The notes under the pieces: generated by a model | Database searches by the model: none | Seen by the model: only the letters and a program-made list of their open reading frames with translations | What the model was told of the DNA's origin: nothing | Part shown: positions 46,061-61,134 of the stretch, piece by piece | How the letters are laid out: each line of letters opens with the position of its first letter | How positions within the stretch are numbered: position 1 is the first letter of the stretch | Source of the DNA: Branchiostoma floridae | Taxonomy: Eukaryota > Chordata > Leptocardii > Amphioxiformes > Branchiostomatidae | NCBI RefSeq assembly: GCF_000003815.2 | Contig: NC_049985.1 | Location: forward strand, 15,177,507 to 15,241,506 | Length of the DNA: 64,000 nucleotides | Direction of reading: 5' to 3' | Made by a program: the position numbers and the translations under genes

Positions 46061-46147
46061 CACGTGTTAACGTCAAAATTTGTGCGAGTTGAATTTTGAT
46101 GAGTGATGAGGTGGCATATGGTTACCGTGGCAGTTGTCGGCCTCCGC

Positions 46148-46186
46148 TCACCGTCCGGACGGGTTGTAATAGATGCACCTGCAAAA
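46148..46186 (-). pseudogene. Diverged defensin-type tail exon F (orphan)
   Basis: After an acceptor (gccccccag) the minus strand reads FCRCIYYNPSGR and stop: a CxC tail with a longer C-terminus than A-D. Flanking sequence is recognisably homologous to the 3' region of A-D (aacacatcgagacatgtaag, catttattcacg, gtggcagttgtcggcctccg). I could not find matching core, propiece or signal exons between 46.2 and 50 kb. It may be a relic or part of a gene whose other exons have diverged beyond recognition. Confidence 0.5.
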
Positions 46187-46189
46187 CTG

Positions 46190-47280
46190 GGGGGCGAATA
46201 AAAGGGAATTGATGGTACCAGAGACAGTGCTCCCATGTATTAATCCTGAGTTTCAAGTCAATCCATTGACCCGAAGTGACATAAATCAAAGTTTTCGATT
46301 CTCGATGGTCTTTTTAGCGAACGCCCAGCAAAATGTCTTTTTAGCGAATGCCCACTATATCCACAAAAATATCGGCCGTCGCGCAACGACACCTAAACCT
46401 ACCGCCACAAACATGTTCAAGATGGTGTCCCATTGATGCGTACGGAGTTTCCGTGCTTTACAAGCATTTTAAGTCCCTGTTTTTGGTCAAAATGTACGGC
46501 ACCGATACTACCATACATTAACAATAGCAATTCAAAATGGCGGGCACTAGTCATGTGACCTCCTTGCGGGACTGTTCTATAAGTATCGCGGGAGGGGCTG
46601 TTGTAGCATAGCTTATCATACAACCATTTTAGAGTGAATTCTGAAGAAGATTTTCAATTCATAGTGCTATCATCTGACTGATATTTACATTGTGGTCCTT
46701 TTTTCTGTGCTATTATTACCCAGGTTTGAGGAACTTAGTGCAAATATGGATATTGATTCACCTCAGTGCCCAATTAATGTACAAAAGGCTCAGACACATT
46801 AGTGTTATAAACCTGACTAGGGGCAGGTAACCAATACTAGAAAAACATAGCTATTTATTATTTACAATACTATTTACATTATAATAATAACTCTTCACCA
46901 AACTGGACTTTTCTTATCTTTATTTATCACAGAAACATTGTTACAATGAGGATTTGATTAGATGAGTATCTGTTACAGTGTGTACAAACTTATTTCCAAA
47001 ACAAAAATGTATTTCATTTCACTTTCTAAATATCTTTAAAGTATTGGAAGAAGTTGACACATAAACAATATTAATTGCATTATTTGTGTGCAGTAAAATG
47101 TGACCACATGCTATCAATGGCCTAATAAAATGTTGGAACATGGCACAAGCGGGCTCCTCTTCTGAGTACAGAAAGGAAATGTTTTATAACATTTAGTTAT
47201 GACGTAGAAAATTTCAATTGTAAAATGTACCTTAATTAACATTTACAAACAAATTATTTTTTTCTCTTCTTAATAAATGG
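46190..47280. other. No gene recognised
   Basis: AT-rich. A GC-richer patch at 46530-46610 (ctataagtatcgcgggaggg) looks promoter-like but no gene starts next to it. Confidence 0.35.
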
Positions 47281-47285
47281 CAACA

Positions 47286-47716
47286 ATACAGGTAAGTAAG
47301 GTGTGTTTCCTTTTATAACAGGCCAGGTAAGTCGCCGTACAGGTAAGTAAGGTGTGTTTCCTTTTATAGCAGACCAGGTAAGACACCGCACAGGTGAGTA
47401 AGGTGTGTTTCCTTGACTACAGACTAGGTAAGACACCTTACAGGTGAGTAACGTGTATTTCCTTTCATTACAGACCAGGTAAGACACCGTACAGGTGAGT
47501 AACGTGTATTTCCTTTGATTACAGACCAGGTAAGACACCGTACAGGTGAGTAAGGTGTGTTTCCTTGACTACAGACCAGGTAAGACACCGTACAGGTGAG
47601 TAATGTGTGTTTCTTTTTATAACAGACCAGGTATGACACCGTTTAGGTGAGTAACGTGTATTTCCTTTGTTTACAGACCAGGTAAGACACCATACAGGTG
47701 AGTAACGTGTATTTCC
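47286..47716. repeat. 51-bp minisatellite, about eight units, built of splice-site-like motifs
   Basis: Units start gaccaggtaa (or variants) at about 47321, 47372, 47422, 47473, 47524, 47574, 47625 and 47676, so the period is 50-51 bp. Each plus-strand unit contains tttccttt-attacag|accag|gtaagac and, further on, acag|gtgagta. These are acceptor- and donor-like strings. On the minus strand the period keeps a 17-codon frame in part (units like YSPVRCLTWSVIKGNTR). I do not call it coding. Confidence 0.85.
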
Positions 47717-50290
47717 AAACATGGACAATTAATAATTTGTGGACATTGACCCGGAAGTATGCCGAGTTTACCTCGGAGTCCGTAAACGTTACCTCCAGCC
47801 TCTTCGCCATGTAGCGCCCTTACTCTCTCGGTGTCTCCGGCTTGGTCGGGCCGTGGTCATGATCATGATGTCAACAAGCGCCTTTACTGACCGGAAACCC
47901 AAACTGATCCTTTATAGCCGGCACAGCGTGAAAAAAATTCGTGTTACAAGTCCTTCAAGTTCCGTCGAGCACAGGAGAGACTGCTCGGCCGGTGAAAAAT
48001 CGACTCCCGTCTGACGAAGTTGCCTGACCCGCTATCCCGCAAAGAAACATCTTTGGGGGACGTATGCAGACTGTTACCATACTTCGCGACGTTTGAGCAA
48101 TATTCTGTGACACACCGCTGAGGCGCATTGGCAAAATACAGCGAATTGCAGACGATGAAAACTCTAGAAACTTCTGCAGTTTATAGTGTAAACACCATGC
48201 CATCGCTTGAACGTTGTCCTGTCTGCCGATGACGTCACTTCCGGGTTCCAGCCGGCCGTGAAATGTGATTCGCCATTCAGTGGCGCCACGTTCAAAATGT
48301 GCAGATATGAAGAAAACGGTCTTTATTTGGTGTAAATATGTATTTGAAAATAAAAGTAGTGCTGATGTTCTGTATAATAACAAATTATACCATCTTTATT
48401 TCGGCCCCCCTTTAATGAAACGTTTGCGTTCTAATCTCTCTTGCCGTGTTTAAGCGCCCATACACTTTGCAGGTGAACAGAATTCAGTCCCCCCCCCAGC
48501 CCAACGTCTTATGTGTTCCAGTCTACAATTACTAGCTTTATATTAGCTTTACTTATACTAAACTATAGTACTTATGGTCCACAGATTGCACATCAAACAA
48601 AAACAACTGATCGATAGAAGTTTAAGTATACAACAAATTCTTCCATATTCCGTTTATTTTACAGTGGGTAAATAACAAAATCTCCTTTTTCAAAGTCAGG
48701 TGAAAATCGATGTTCACGTCATCAATGAAGTTTTCATGTTGTTGGCTTTTATAAATGACAACAATAGCTGAACAGCGCAATGGTATAGTGATATAGAAGC
48801 GTCGCCTTGCGGACAAAATCATTATTATATGTACCTTTATTCCAGGCGGAAAGATTTTGATTTCTCATCTGTGATTCGTCAAATCGATAATGTCTTCAGG
48901 ACGCATATTGGTAGAGATTCTCCCCATCTTGACCAATGGACTGTAGCATAAAAATCAAATTTACCTGTCTGCCATTTGTTAACTCTTGTCCGATCATATC
49001 AACGATAGACTCTGCATTAGGCAATCAACTTTAGGTTTTTCCTTCCCTATGTCGACGAAACGAGTGCATTTTGTTTTCTGACCACTAGGGGGCACTGTGA
49101 GACCGTGATCAATTCATCATGAAACCGTGTCATGGAAATTACTTCTATGAGGCAATTTGATGGTTAAAATTACATGTGATTGGTGGCAAGTACCTAATAG
49201 CGTGACATCTATTCCATTCTAGTTTCGATTTGCTCCTCTGATAGTTTCTGCCGACTTCATGTTTTCGAAACTAAATTTAGAACTGGTTGGATACCAGAGT
49301 TGCGCTGGTTTGGGAAGGGGGGGGGGGGGGTGTTTGGGGTGGCAAAATCAACTCTCGCTAACATAACAGTGTTAGATGGTAGCCGTGTCGACTCTTGGGG
49401 TGTATTTCCTTGTACAGTATTTTAGAACTACTATATGTGATACACAAATACATCCTGCCATTGTCGCCAAGGATATATAGATAGCCGCGTTGACTGTTGC
49501 AAAGCTTTTCTTGCTTTACAGTCGCCACCGGTTGGTGTATGATGTGATTCCTGCATTCATTCATTGTCTACAATAAGAGGTTTAAAAAACCCTCCTTGGT
49601 CTACATAAGGCAAACAAACTTGTCCCTGGCGCTGAACACCTTACACGCATATATATATATAAAGCAGGCATACATGTCCTTGGTACTGAACACCCACACA
49701 AGTAAACACACCTGTCCATACACAGTGCACAAAAAGGCGCCTTTCCCCGGCAATCTAATTAGCCCGTGTGCTAAGGTCAGGAGACACTTGATTCTTCAGT
49801 GTGCCTTTACACTTTTCAGTTTTATTGTGATTTTTCTATGATTGTAGTTTGATCATGGGTATAAAAATATATTTCTAACAGCTCTCCCCCCCCCTATTTC
49901 CTGACTCAGCTTAATTTGTTGACTGAGTCTATCCTAAGATCTTATAACCAGCCCAGAGCACAGGAAGTACAATTAATGGGTGACATCTTCTGCACACAAG
50001 AAACAAGTTGGGAAAAACAAGATACAAACATTTGTACGACTTTAGAGATCATAATGCTTGAAAACTTGAAGCAAGAAAACATGGTGTCCCTATCAACAAG
50101 ACTTTTATTCCTGTATTCAATTCACGCAAGTTACCCTGGCCCCAACACATTAAACAAATAGTACCAGGGCACATCATTGAAGATGTGTAATGTTATGACT
50201 TTGTTATATTTTGACCGACCCTTACCTTTACATAAGCAAAGGCTCAAGTGTCTTGTGATACATGCCATTGGCATTATAAGTACGTGTATA
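47717..50290. other. No gene recognised
   Basis: Frames at 47739-48014, 47955-48383, 49596-49841 and 49916-50161 have no domains or splice support. A short (TA)n lies at 49651-49663 and a G13 run at 49316-49330. Confidence 0.4.
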
Positions 50291-50304
50291 ACTTAACGTG
50301 TAAT

Positions 50305-50430
50305 ATCAAATGTGTGCGAGGTAGTTTTGGTACTGTGGTCGCAACGGGTGACATGGGCACTTGGACAAGTCGTCCTCACGATTAGTTGTGCAACGACAGA
50401 CATGGGGGTGAATAGAATAGGAATCATACA
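50305..50430 (-). pseudogene. Second orphan defensin-type tail region G, acceptor lost
   Basis: The stretch catgggcacttgg...gattagttgtgcaacgac agacatgggggtgaatag aligns base by base, with small gaps, to the tail-exon region of A-D (catggcggtacttg...caattatagcaatggc aggtctggggatgaatg). The minus strand keeps C-R-C, but the position of the ccccag acceptor reads ccccatg, so splicing there is not expected. Only about 350 bp separate it from the P450 stop, with no other defensin exon. Confidence 0.35.
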
Positions 50431-50782
50431 TAGATGTGTGAAGAACCAGCCACTAGTTTAGAATATATTCTTGGAAATATAAGACAAAATACAAGATATG
50501 CCCATTGTTTGAATTAATGAGGACGTATGTCATATGTTGGCCACTTCAGCTAGGGTGTCAGTTGGTACTATTTTGTAATAGATTCGCTTCCCAACATTAT
50601 TTTGCGTTAGAAAGCCACAATCAAAAACAAGGAAAATCTACTCAAGTTGGACAGTACGTCAAATGATTTTTTTTTATTAAACGATGAATAACATGTTAGA
50701 AGATATCTATTTGTTGAATTATTTAGCCATTGGAGGTTGATGTCTACCAATCTTACCCCACTGTTATCACGGGTAGTGCACA

Positions 50783-55658
<4,876 letters not shown>

Positions 55659-55744
55659 AGCTTTAGTTCACTCTGACACTAGTCCCAAAGGTCATGCATT
55701 GTACAACACGTACAGCAAGTATAAGCGAACTTTGACCGGAGAGG

Positions 55745-55752
55745 TTATATAA
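55745..55752 (-). promoter_or_regulatory. TATA box of the P450 gene
   Basis: TTATATAA, palindromic so readable on the minus strand, 87 bases upstream of the P450 ATG at 55658. Confidence 0.5.
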
Positions 55753-55759
55753 CGTTCTT

Positions 55760-57810
55760 AAGCCACACTGGATGACATCCGCGCGCGCATTGATTTTCGC
55801 CTGTTATCCAAGTAAAATGTACCACATATTACTCCATATCAATCAGAATTTCATGCTAATTTCATTTACTGGAGGACATTGCTCTCCGGGGTAGGGGGCA
55901 CATTGTCAGGGCATGGGGCCACTGTGAGCGCCCTTGGTCCTTCTTTAAGCAAAAATGGCAATGCAAACATAATTGAAATGGGGACGATGGTGTCTTACAG
56001 TCTTACTGGAGATGGACATACGCCAAGCCTGGGAAAGAATTTCCTGTTCAGTCATGTTTAGCAGCACGTTTTATTTTTGCTGGATTTTTCTTCTTCCTTT
56101 TTTTCGCCCTCGCGCATAAGTTTTGGGATATGTTCAAAGGATGTCATTCATAAAATTAAGTCGGTGCGGTCTTACTTTAAACCGACATTTCTTCCTCTGG
56201 TAAGGCTTATGTCACATCACATTTACACACCGGGCTAATTGTGGAAACGAAAAAATAGAAATGCATACATCTTCCAGATGTGCCGATATGACTTGTGTCG
56301 GACATATGGCGAAATGACTTGTATCATGTAGCGAAACTTATTGTGTCGTGTGACTTAACTACTTGCCATGTGGCAAAATGACAGTGGCGATTCGAATTCC
56401 CGAATACACTTGGATTATGTATACATACTTTATTACGGCATGTTGAAGAAATCAAGTCAACATTCCCTGATAACAGACAGCAATGACAGTACTGTTTAAT
56501 AAACATTTGTACAAAATATGCACCCTCCTGATGTTATTCACCATCTACTCTTACCAATCAAAAATGATAAATCGACGTTTATTTCTTGAATTCTGTCTGT
56601 AAGTAATCAAATTGCGTCAGAGAACACACACCAGCCGATTTGGAACTTGGTTCTAGGACTCATTCTTTTTAAAAGCAAACATCATGAAAACTTGCTGGTG
56701 GATGTAATTTGCTCTAATCATCCATTGTCTGTTTTAGTGTTTACTATGAGGCCATGGGCAGAAATCAATTGATCAATTGGCGGTAGGAATCAAGAAATAT
56801 ATGTGTGATTTGTAAGGTTCGATGTGCAATACCATCAGAAGAGTGTTTGATTTGCACAAATTTCATATCCATTGGATAGTAATAGGAAGGTTGCTCTTAG
56901 TCAGGATCAGCTGTATGTCATAAGCACAGAATTTGAAACTTTGAGAGCATTAAATAATACAAAGATATACTAGACAGTTCCAGACAATACGTCGACATGT
57001 GTTGCATTTCATTTGTACAATATCAGTTTGTTTATGTAAACGAGTTAAAGTATTTAAAAGTGCATGCTTCGTGGTTACAGTACCCTCTTTAGAGGCGGTA
57101 TTCTACATAGACCTCTTATTGCCCTGTTATCTTCCTGAAAGGTTTTTCATATACATAAATGCCCATCTTAGACGGCAAGTGCCACTGAGAATGAAGTCAT
57201 TTTGAGTTAAATAACATGATGTAACTAAAATGAAATATCTCAGGAATTTTCACAACACTACTAACAATTAAGTTAACCTTGTTTAGTGAGTCTACTTTGT
57301 CTTGAAGTTCATTAACATACATGTAAGCGATTTCTTTGAGGCCCATGGCAAAGAGGTACTGGACAACAAGATTCTTTGTTCAAAACCAGGTGTTTAAAAG
57401 GACGTTTCAGTCACCTTCCTCATGTCAATTCTGACTAATTGACAATGACCTGCAGCATAGGTGTCGCTGCCTTCCGATGTGGCCCCAAACATCAAGTATT
57501 TACATATAAACATATAATACATCGTAATTGCCGAGGTACGGTCTCGACAACTGTTTACAACTATAAATTCAAACAAGATGTATCTATAACTATACGTTAC
57601 TTTGGGATCCCAGGCCCTTTTCTTCACACATGGACGTCTTTGCTATATTTACGCGAAAACATTTATACATAAAGTGATGATTTGGATAAAAGATCTATTA
57701 GGCGTTTAAGACATTATTTTTAAGTTAGTTTGGTTATTTTACTGATCATTAACACCATTATCACCTTTCTGACTGACATTGCTTTTAAATATAAGCTTTG
57801 TTTTTGTCCG
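55760..57810. other. Intergenic; no gene recognised
   Basis: Between the P450 start and the LRR-Ig 3' end. The frames at 55879-56061, 56999-57205 and 57394-57672 are short and without domains. Confidence 0.4.
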
Positions 57811-57812
57811 CC

Positions 57813-60800
57813 TCACAGATTTGTTTTGGCGCTATAGAGTTTGGCACTTGTAACTACTTTGTCATTCTCATTATTATAGATGGACTGAGAAGCAGCAGAC
57901 ATTGCCTCCTCATTCTCGTTCCCATAGATGGACTGAGAAGCAGCAGACATTGCCTCCTCAGTCTCGTTCCCATAGGTGGACTTTGAAGCAGCAGACATTG
58001 CCTCCTCGTTCTCGTTCCCATATATGGACTGAGAAGCAGCAGACATTGCCTCCTCATTCACGTTCCTATATATGGACTGAGAAGCAGCAGACATTGCCTC
58101 CTCATTCACGTTCCCATATATGAGCTGGGAAGCAGCAGACATTGCCTCCTCATTCTCGTTCCCATATATGGAATGAGAAGCAGCAGACATTGCCTCCTCA
58201 GTCTCGTTCCCATAGATGGACTGAGAAGCAGCAGACATTGCCTCCTCAGTCTCGTTCCCATAGATGGACTGAGAAGCAGCAGATACTGTCCTCTCACTAC
58301 TATAGATTGTCTGAGAAGCAGTGCACCCTCCCTTTGAAGCCCCATCGCCATAGATTGGCCGACAATCAGTAGATACAGTTTGTGCATTGTCACTACTACA
58401 CTCAGGAATGTCTTCTCCATCTTCAGAATAATCTAGTATTGTGTTAACATTGACGTTCTTATACATGCCGGTCCGTTTTTCACAAATAGCAGATAAGGCT
58501 TCCCTGTTATCATTTCCATACATGTTGAGTTGTCCAGACAAATGATGAACAAATCGTGCTGTTTCAACATCGTTATTCTCGTATACATTCACTGGTGGCA
58601 CAGATACAGATTTAGCGACGATTTTATCATTCTCATAAACATTGGAATCCTGCCCAACTTCGGAACCAATCATAGCTACTGCTACCACTTTATCGTCATT
58701 TTCGTACATGTTATTGTCCTTCCGAGTTTCAGAATCGGCAGGAAACGCTACCTCTTTATCATTCTCATAGAAGTTAGTGTCTTCCCTAGCTTCAGACATT
58801 GTTATCTTATAATCATTTTCATAAATGTTATTGTCTTTCTGAGTTTCAGAAGCAGCAGTTGGTATCGCTGCCTCGTCATCATTCTCATACGCATTAGTGT
58901 CTTGCTCATCTTCAGAATCAGCACATATGGCTACATCATTATCATTCTCATATGCATTAACTGGTGACACAGCTGCCTCATCATCATTCTCATACACATT
59001 TGTGTGTTCATGAGATATAGGCATGGCTACCTCATCATCATTCTCATATGCATTAATGGCTGACCAATCAGCAGACATTGCTACCTCATTCTCATTCTCA
59101 TATACGTTCATGTGTTCTTGAGATACAGAGTCTGCAGATGATTCTACCTCATCATTATTCTCATAAACGTTAATGTGGTCACCAGTCACAGTATCAGCAG
59201 ATTCTCTTTCATTGTGACCCCCTGGTACTGCTACTGTGATGCCTGCATTGATATTGTTGTCATGAAGCCTTTTGCTATTTCTTCTACGCCTAACCGTAAT
59301 GGTTATAAGAGCTGTAATCAATGCTACAGTGTATATACCGACTCCAATTGTTATTGCAATACCTACAGACATAATGTTCTCGAGTTCCGAATTACTTTTG
59401 ATATTACCAGTGGGAACAAAAGGGCTAATTGATGGTTCCCCTAAGACAATAATAGATAATAACAACGTTGCAAATGTAGAGCGTACATGATTTACTGCAG
59501 TACAAACATACAGACCATCATCAGATGTAGTAGCATTTCGTATCATGATAGTCCCGTTCAGCTCCACAGTCACTCTCCCAACTGACTCAACAGTTACATT
59601 CAGTCCATCTGGGAGGGTGACTGTTATGTCTGGTGTCGGAAGGCCCGAAACTTCACACACCAAACGCACTGTGTTACCTTGTATAAATGTCTTGTTCTCG
59701 ACTACCATGAAGCTCAAAATTCTTGGTTCAACACAGATAAGGTCTTCAGGTTCTATATCTTGAAGTCTATGTCCAAGAAAATGACTTGGCCCCTCACATA
59801 TGATTTGTTTCTGAAATGAACCAGACCCTGTCATCTTTTGCCTGAACGGTGCCATTCTGCAGTCGCACTGCCAGGAGTTGTTGTGAAGGGCAACATTGGA
59901 GATCAATGACAGCTCATCATATCCGGACAATACCTGTATATTGTTATTACTAAGGGACAGTGTATCGAGCTGGATAAGGTTTGAAAATGCAGCAGATTGA
60001 ATCTTTGTAATCTTGTTGGAGGACAGGGACAGCTCTTTTAGCAAGGGTAGAGTTAGGAATGTACCCAGTGAAATATATGTTATCTCGTTTGAGGACAAGT
60101 CCAATTCCTGGAGCTGGAATAAATCTGAGAATGCACCAACATGAATAGCAGTGATCTTGTTGGAATTTAGAAAGAGACTTTTGAGCTGGGGTAGGTTTAG
60201 AAATACCCCAGACTGAATGTATCTTATATTGTTGAATTCCAAAACCAATAGCAAAAGCTTTGGTAGGTTGGAGAATGCACCTGGCGGGATGTTTGTTATT
60301 TCGTTGTAGGCCAGATGCAAATCTTGGAGATTATGTAGATTTGCAAATGTTCTATTCTCAATAGAAGTTATTTTGTTCTGGTACAGGTCCAACTTTTTTA
60401 ATTGAGGTAATCTTGATAGTACGGCAGGGTAGATGTATGTTATCTGGTTGTAAGTTAATTCCAAGTACTCGAGCTGGGATGTATTTGCAAATGCACCGTT
60501 TTGAATAATGGTTATATTGTTGGTATTTAGAGCAAGATGTATCAGTCGGGGTAAATTGGAAAATACGCCAGAATGAATGTTTGTTATGTCGTTATTCTCC
60601 AAGATAAAATTTTTCAGGCTTGGTAGGTTTCGGAATGCACCAGGCTGGATGTTAGTTATATTGTTGTTCGACAGATCCAAATATTTGAGCTTGGGCAGAT
60701 TCGAGAATGCAGTGGCCTTAATGTTAGTTATTTCGTTTGTGTTCAGGTCTAAGACTTGAAGCTGATCTGCATTCCAAAACACACCGACCTGAACGTTAGT

Positions 60801-61127
60801 CAATTTATTTCCATCAAGATGCAAATCTGTGAGCCCGGGCAAGTTTGAAAAAGAACCAGGATGGATGTAGCCTATCAGATTGTATGACAACACTATTGTG
60901 GCCAACCGCCCGTACCTTGAGAAATCAGACAGACTAATGTTTGTAATGTGATTGTCCTGTAAGTCACAACTATTGATGTTTGTGGGTAAATCTTTAGGCA
61001 CACTGGCGAGACCTTCATTAAAGCAATTACAAGTCTTAGAACAGCTCTTGCTAAAGGCTGTGGTTGGACCAGCTTTCTTCAAGACGATGAGCAGTAAAAC
61101 CAAGAGCCTCTTCAGCTTGTAGGTCAT
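57813..61127 (-). CDS. LRR-Ig transmembrane receptor with a 22x YxN cytoplasmic tail
   Basis: 1104 residues from the ATG at 61127. I chose this start because MTYKLKRLLVLLLIVLKKAG is a signal peptide and an acceptor (tttcttag) lies at 61135, 8 bases upstream; the 41-codon in-frame extension upstream is then intron. LRRNT Cys cluster at 29-54 (CSKTCNC); fifteen 24-residue LRRs at about 52-411; LRRCT at about 412-465 (NNSWQCDC...ICEG...DLIC); one Ig domain at about 468-565 (VRLVCEVSGLP...GLYVCTA). TM at about 589-612 (GVGIYTVALITALITI), then RRRR. The tail of about 490 residues has eleven YEN motifs (NVYENDDE type), one YGN, one YKN, and nine 16-residue repeats around SIYGNETEEAMSAAS. LRR-Ig receptors are strongly expanded in amphioxus and proposed immune or adhesion receptors. 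pYxN is the Grb2 SH2 ligand motif. Confidence 0.92.
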   Translation of the reverse strand: MTYKLKRLLVLLLIVLKKAGPTTAFSKSCSKTCNCFNEGLASVPKDLPTNINSCDLQDNHITNISLSDFSRYGRLATIVLSYNLIGYIHPGSFSNLPGLTDLHLDGNKLTNVQVGVFWNADQLQVLDLNTNEITNIKATAFSNLPKLKYLDLSNNNITNIQPGAFRNLPSLKNFILENNDITNIHSGVFSNLPRLIHLALNTNNITIIQNGAFANTSQLEYLELTYNQITYIYPAVLSRLPQLKKLDLYQNKITSIENRTFANLHNLQDLHLAYNEITNIPPGAFSNLPKLLLLVLEFNNIRYIQSGVFLNLPQLKSLFLNSNKITAIHVGAFSDLFQLQELDLSSNEITYISLGTFLTLPLLKELSLSSNKITKIQSAAFSNLIQLDTLSLSNNNIQVLSGYDELSLISNVALHNNSWQCDCRMAPFRQKMTGSGSFQKQIICEGPSHFLGHRLQDIEPEDLICVEPRILSFMVVENKTFIQGNTVRLVCEVSGLPTPDITVTLPDGLNVTVESVGRVTVELNGTIMIRNATTSDDGLYVCTAVNHVRSTFATLLLSIIVLGEPSISPFVPTGNIKSNSELENIMSVGIAITIGVGIYTVALITALITITVRRRRNSKRLHDNNINAGITVAVPGGHNERESADTVTGDHINVYENNDEVESSADSVSQEHMNVYENENEVAMSADWSAINAYENDDEVAMPISHEHTNVYENDDEAAVSPVNAYENDNDVAICADSEDEQDTNAYENDDEAAIPTAASETQKDNNIYENDYKITMSEAREDTNFYENDKEVAFPADSETRKDNNMYENDDKVVAVAMIGSEVGQDSNVYENDKIVAKSVSVPPVNVYENNDVETARFVHHLSGQLNMYGNDNREALSAICEKRTGMYKNVNVNTILDYSEDGEDIPECSSDNAQTVSTDCRPIYGDGASKGGCTASQTIYSSERTVSAASQSIYGNETEEAMSAASQSIYGNETEEAMSAASHSIYGNENEEAMSAASQLIYGNVNEEAMSAASQSIYRNVNEEAMSAASQSIYGNENEEAMSAASKSTYGNETEEAMSAASQSIYGNENEEAMSAASQSIYNNENDKVVTSAKLYSAKTNL
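57846..58290 (-). repeat. Nine 48-bp in-frame tandem repeats in the receptor tail
   Basis: Each 48-bp unit encodes 16 residues of the form IYGNETEEAMSAASQS. Units vary at few positions (ETEE, ENEE, VNEE), and the Tyr and Asn two residues later are kept in all nine. Confidence 0.9.
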
Positions 61128-61134
61128 TTTTTCT

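Noticed and set aside
47254-47728. Protein-coding minus-strand repeats (SPVRCLTWSV units)
   Set aside because: The period alternates between 50 and 51 bp, so no single frame spans the array.
57902-58420. Arg/Ser/His-rich and Leu/Ser-rich frames over the receptor repeats
   Set aside because: Shadow frames of the 48-bp repeats; the 1104-residue receptor frame explains the region.
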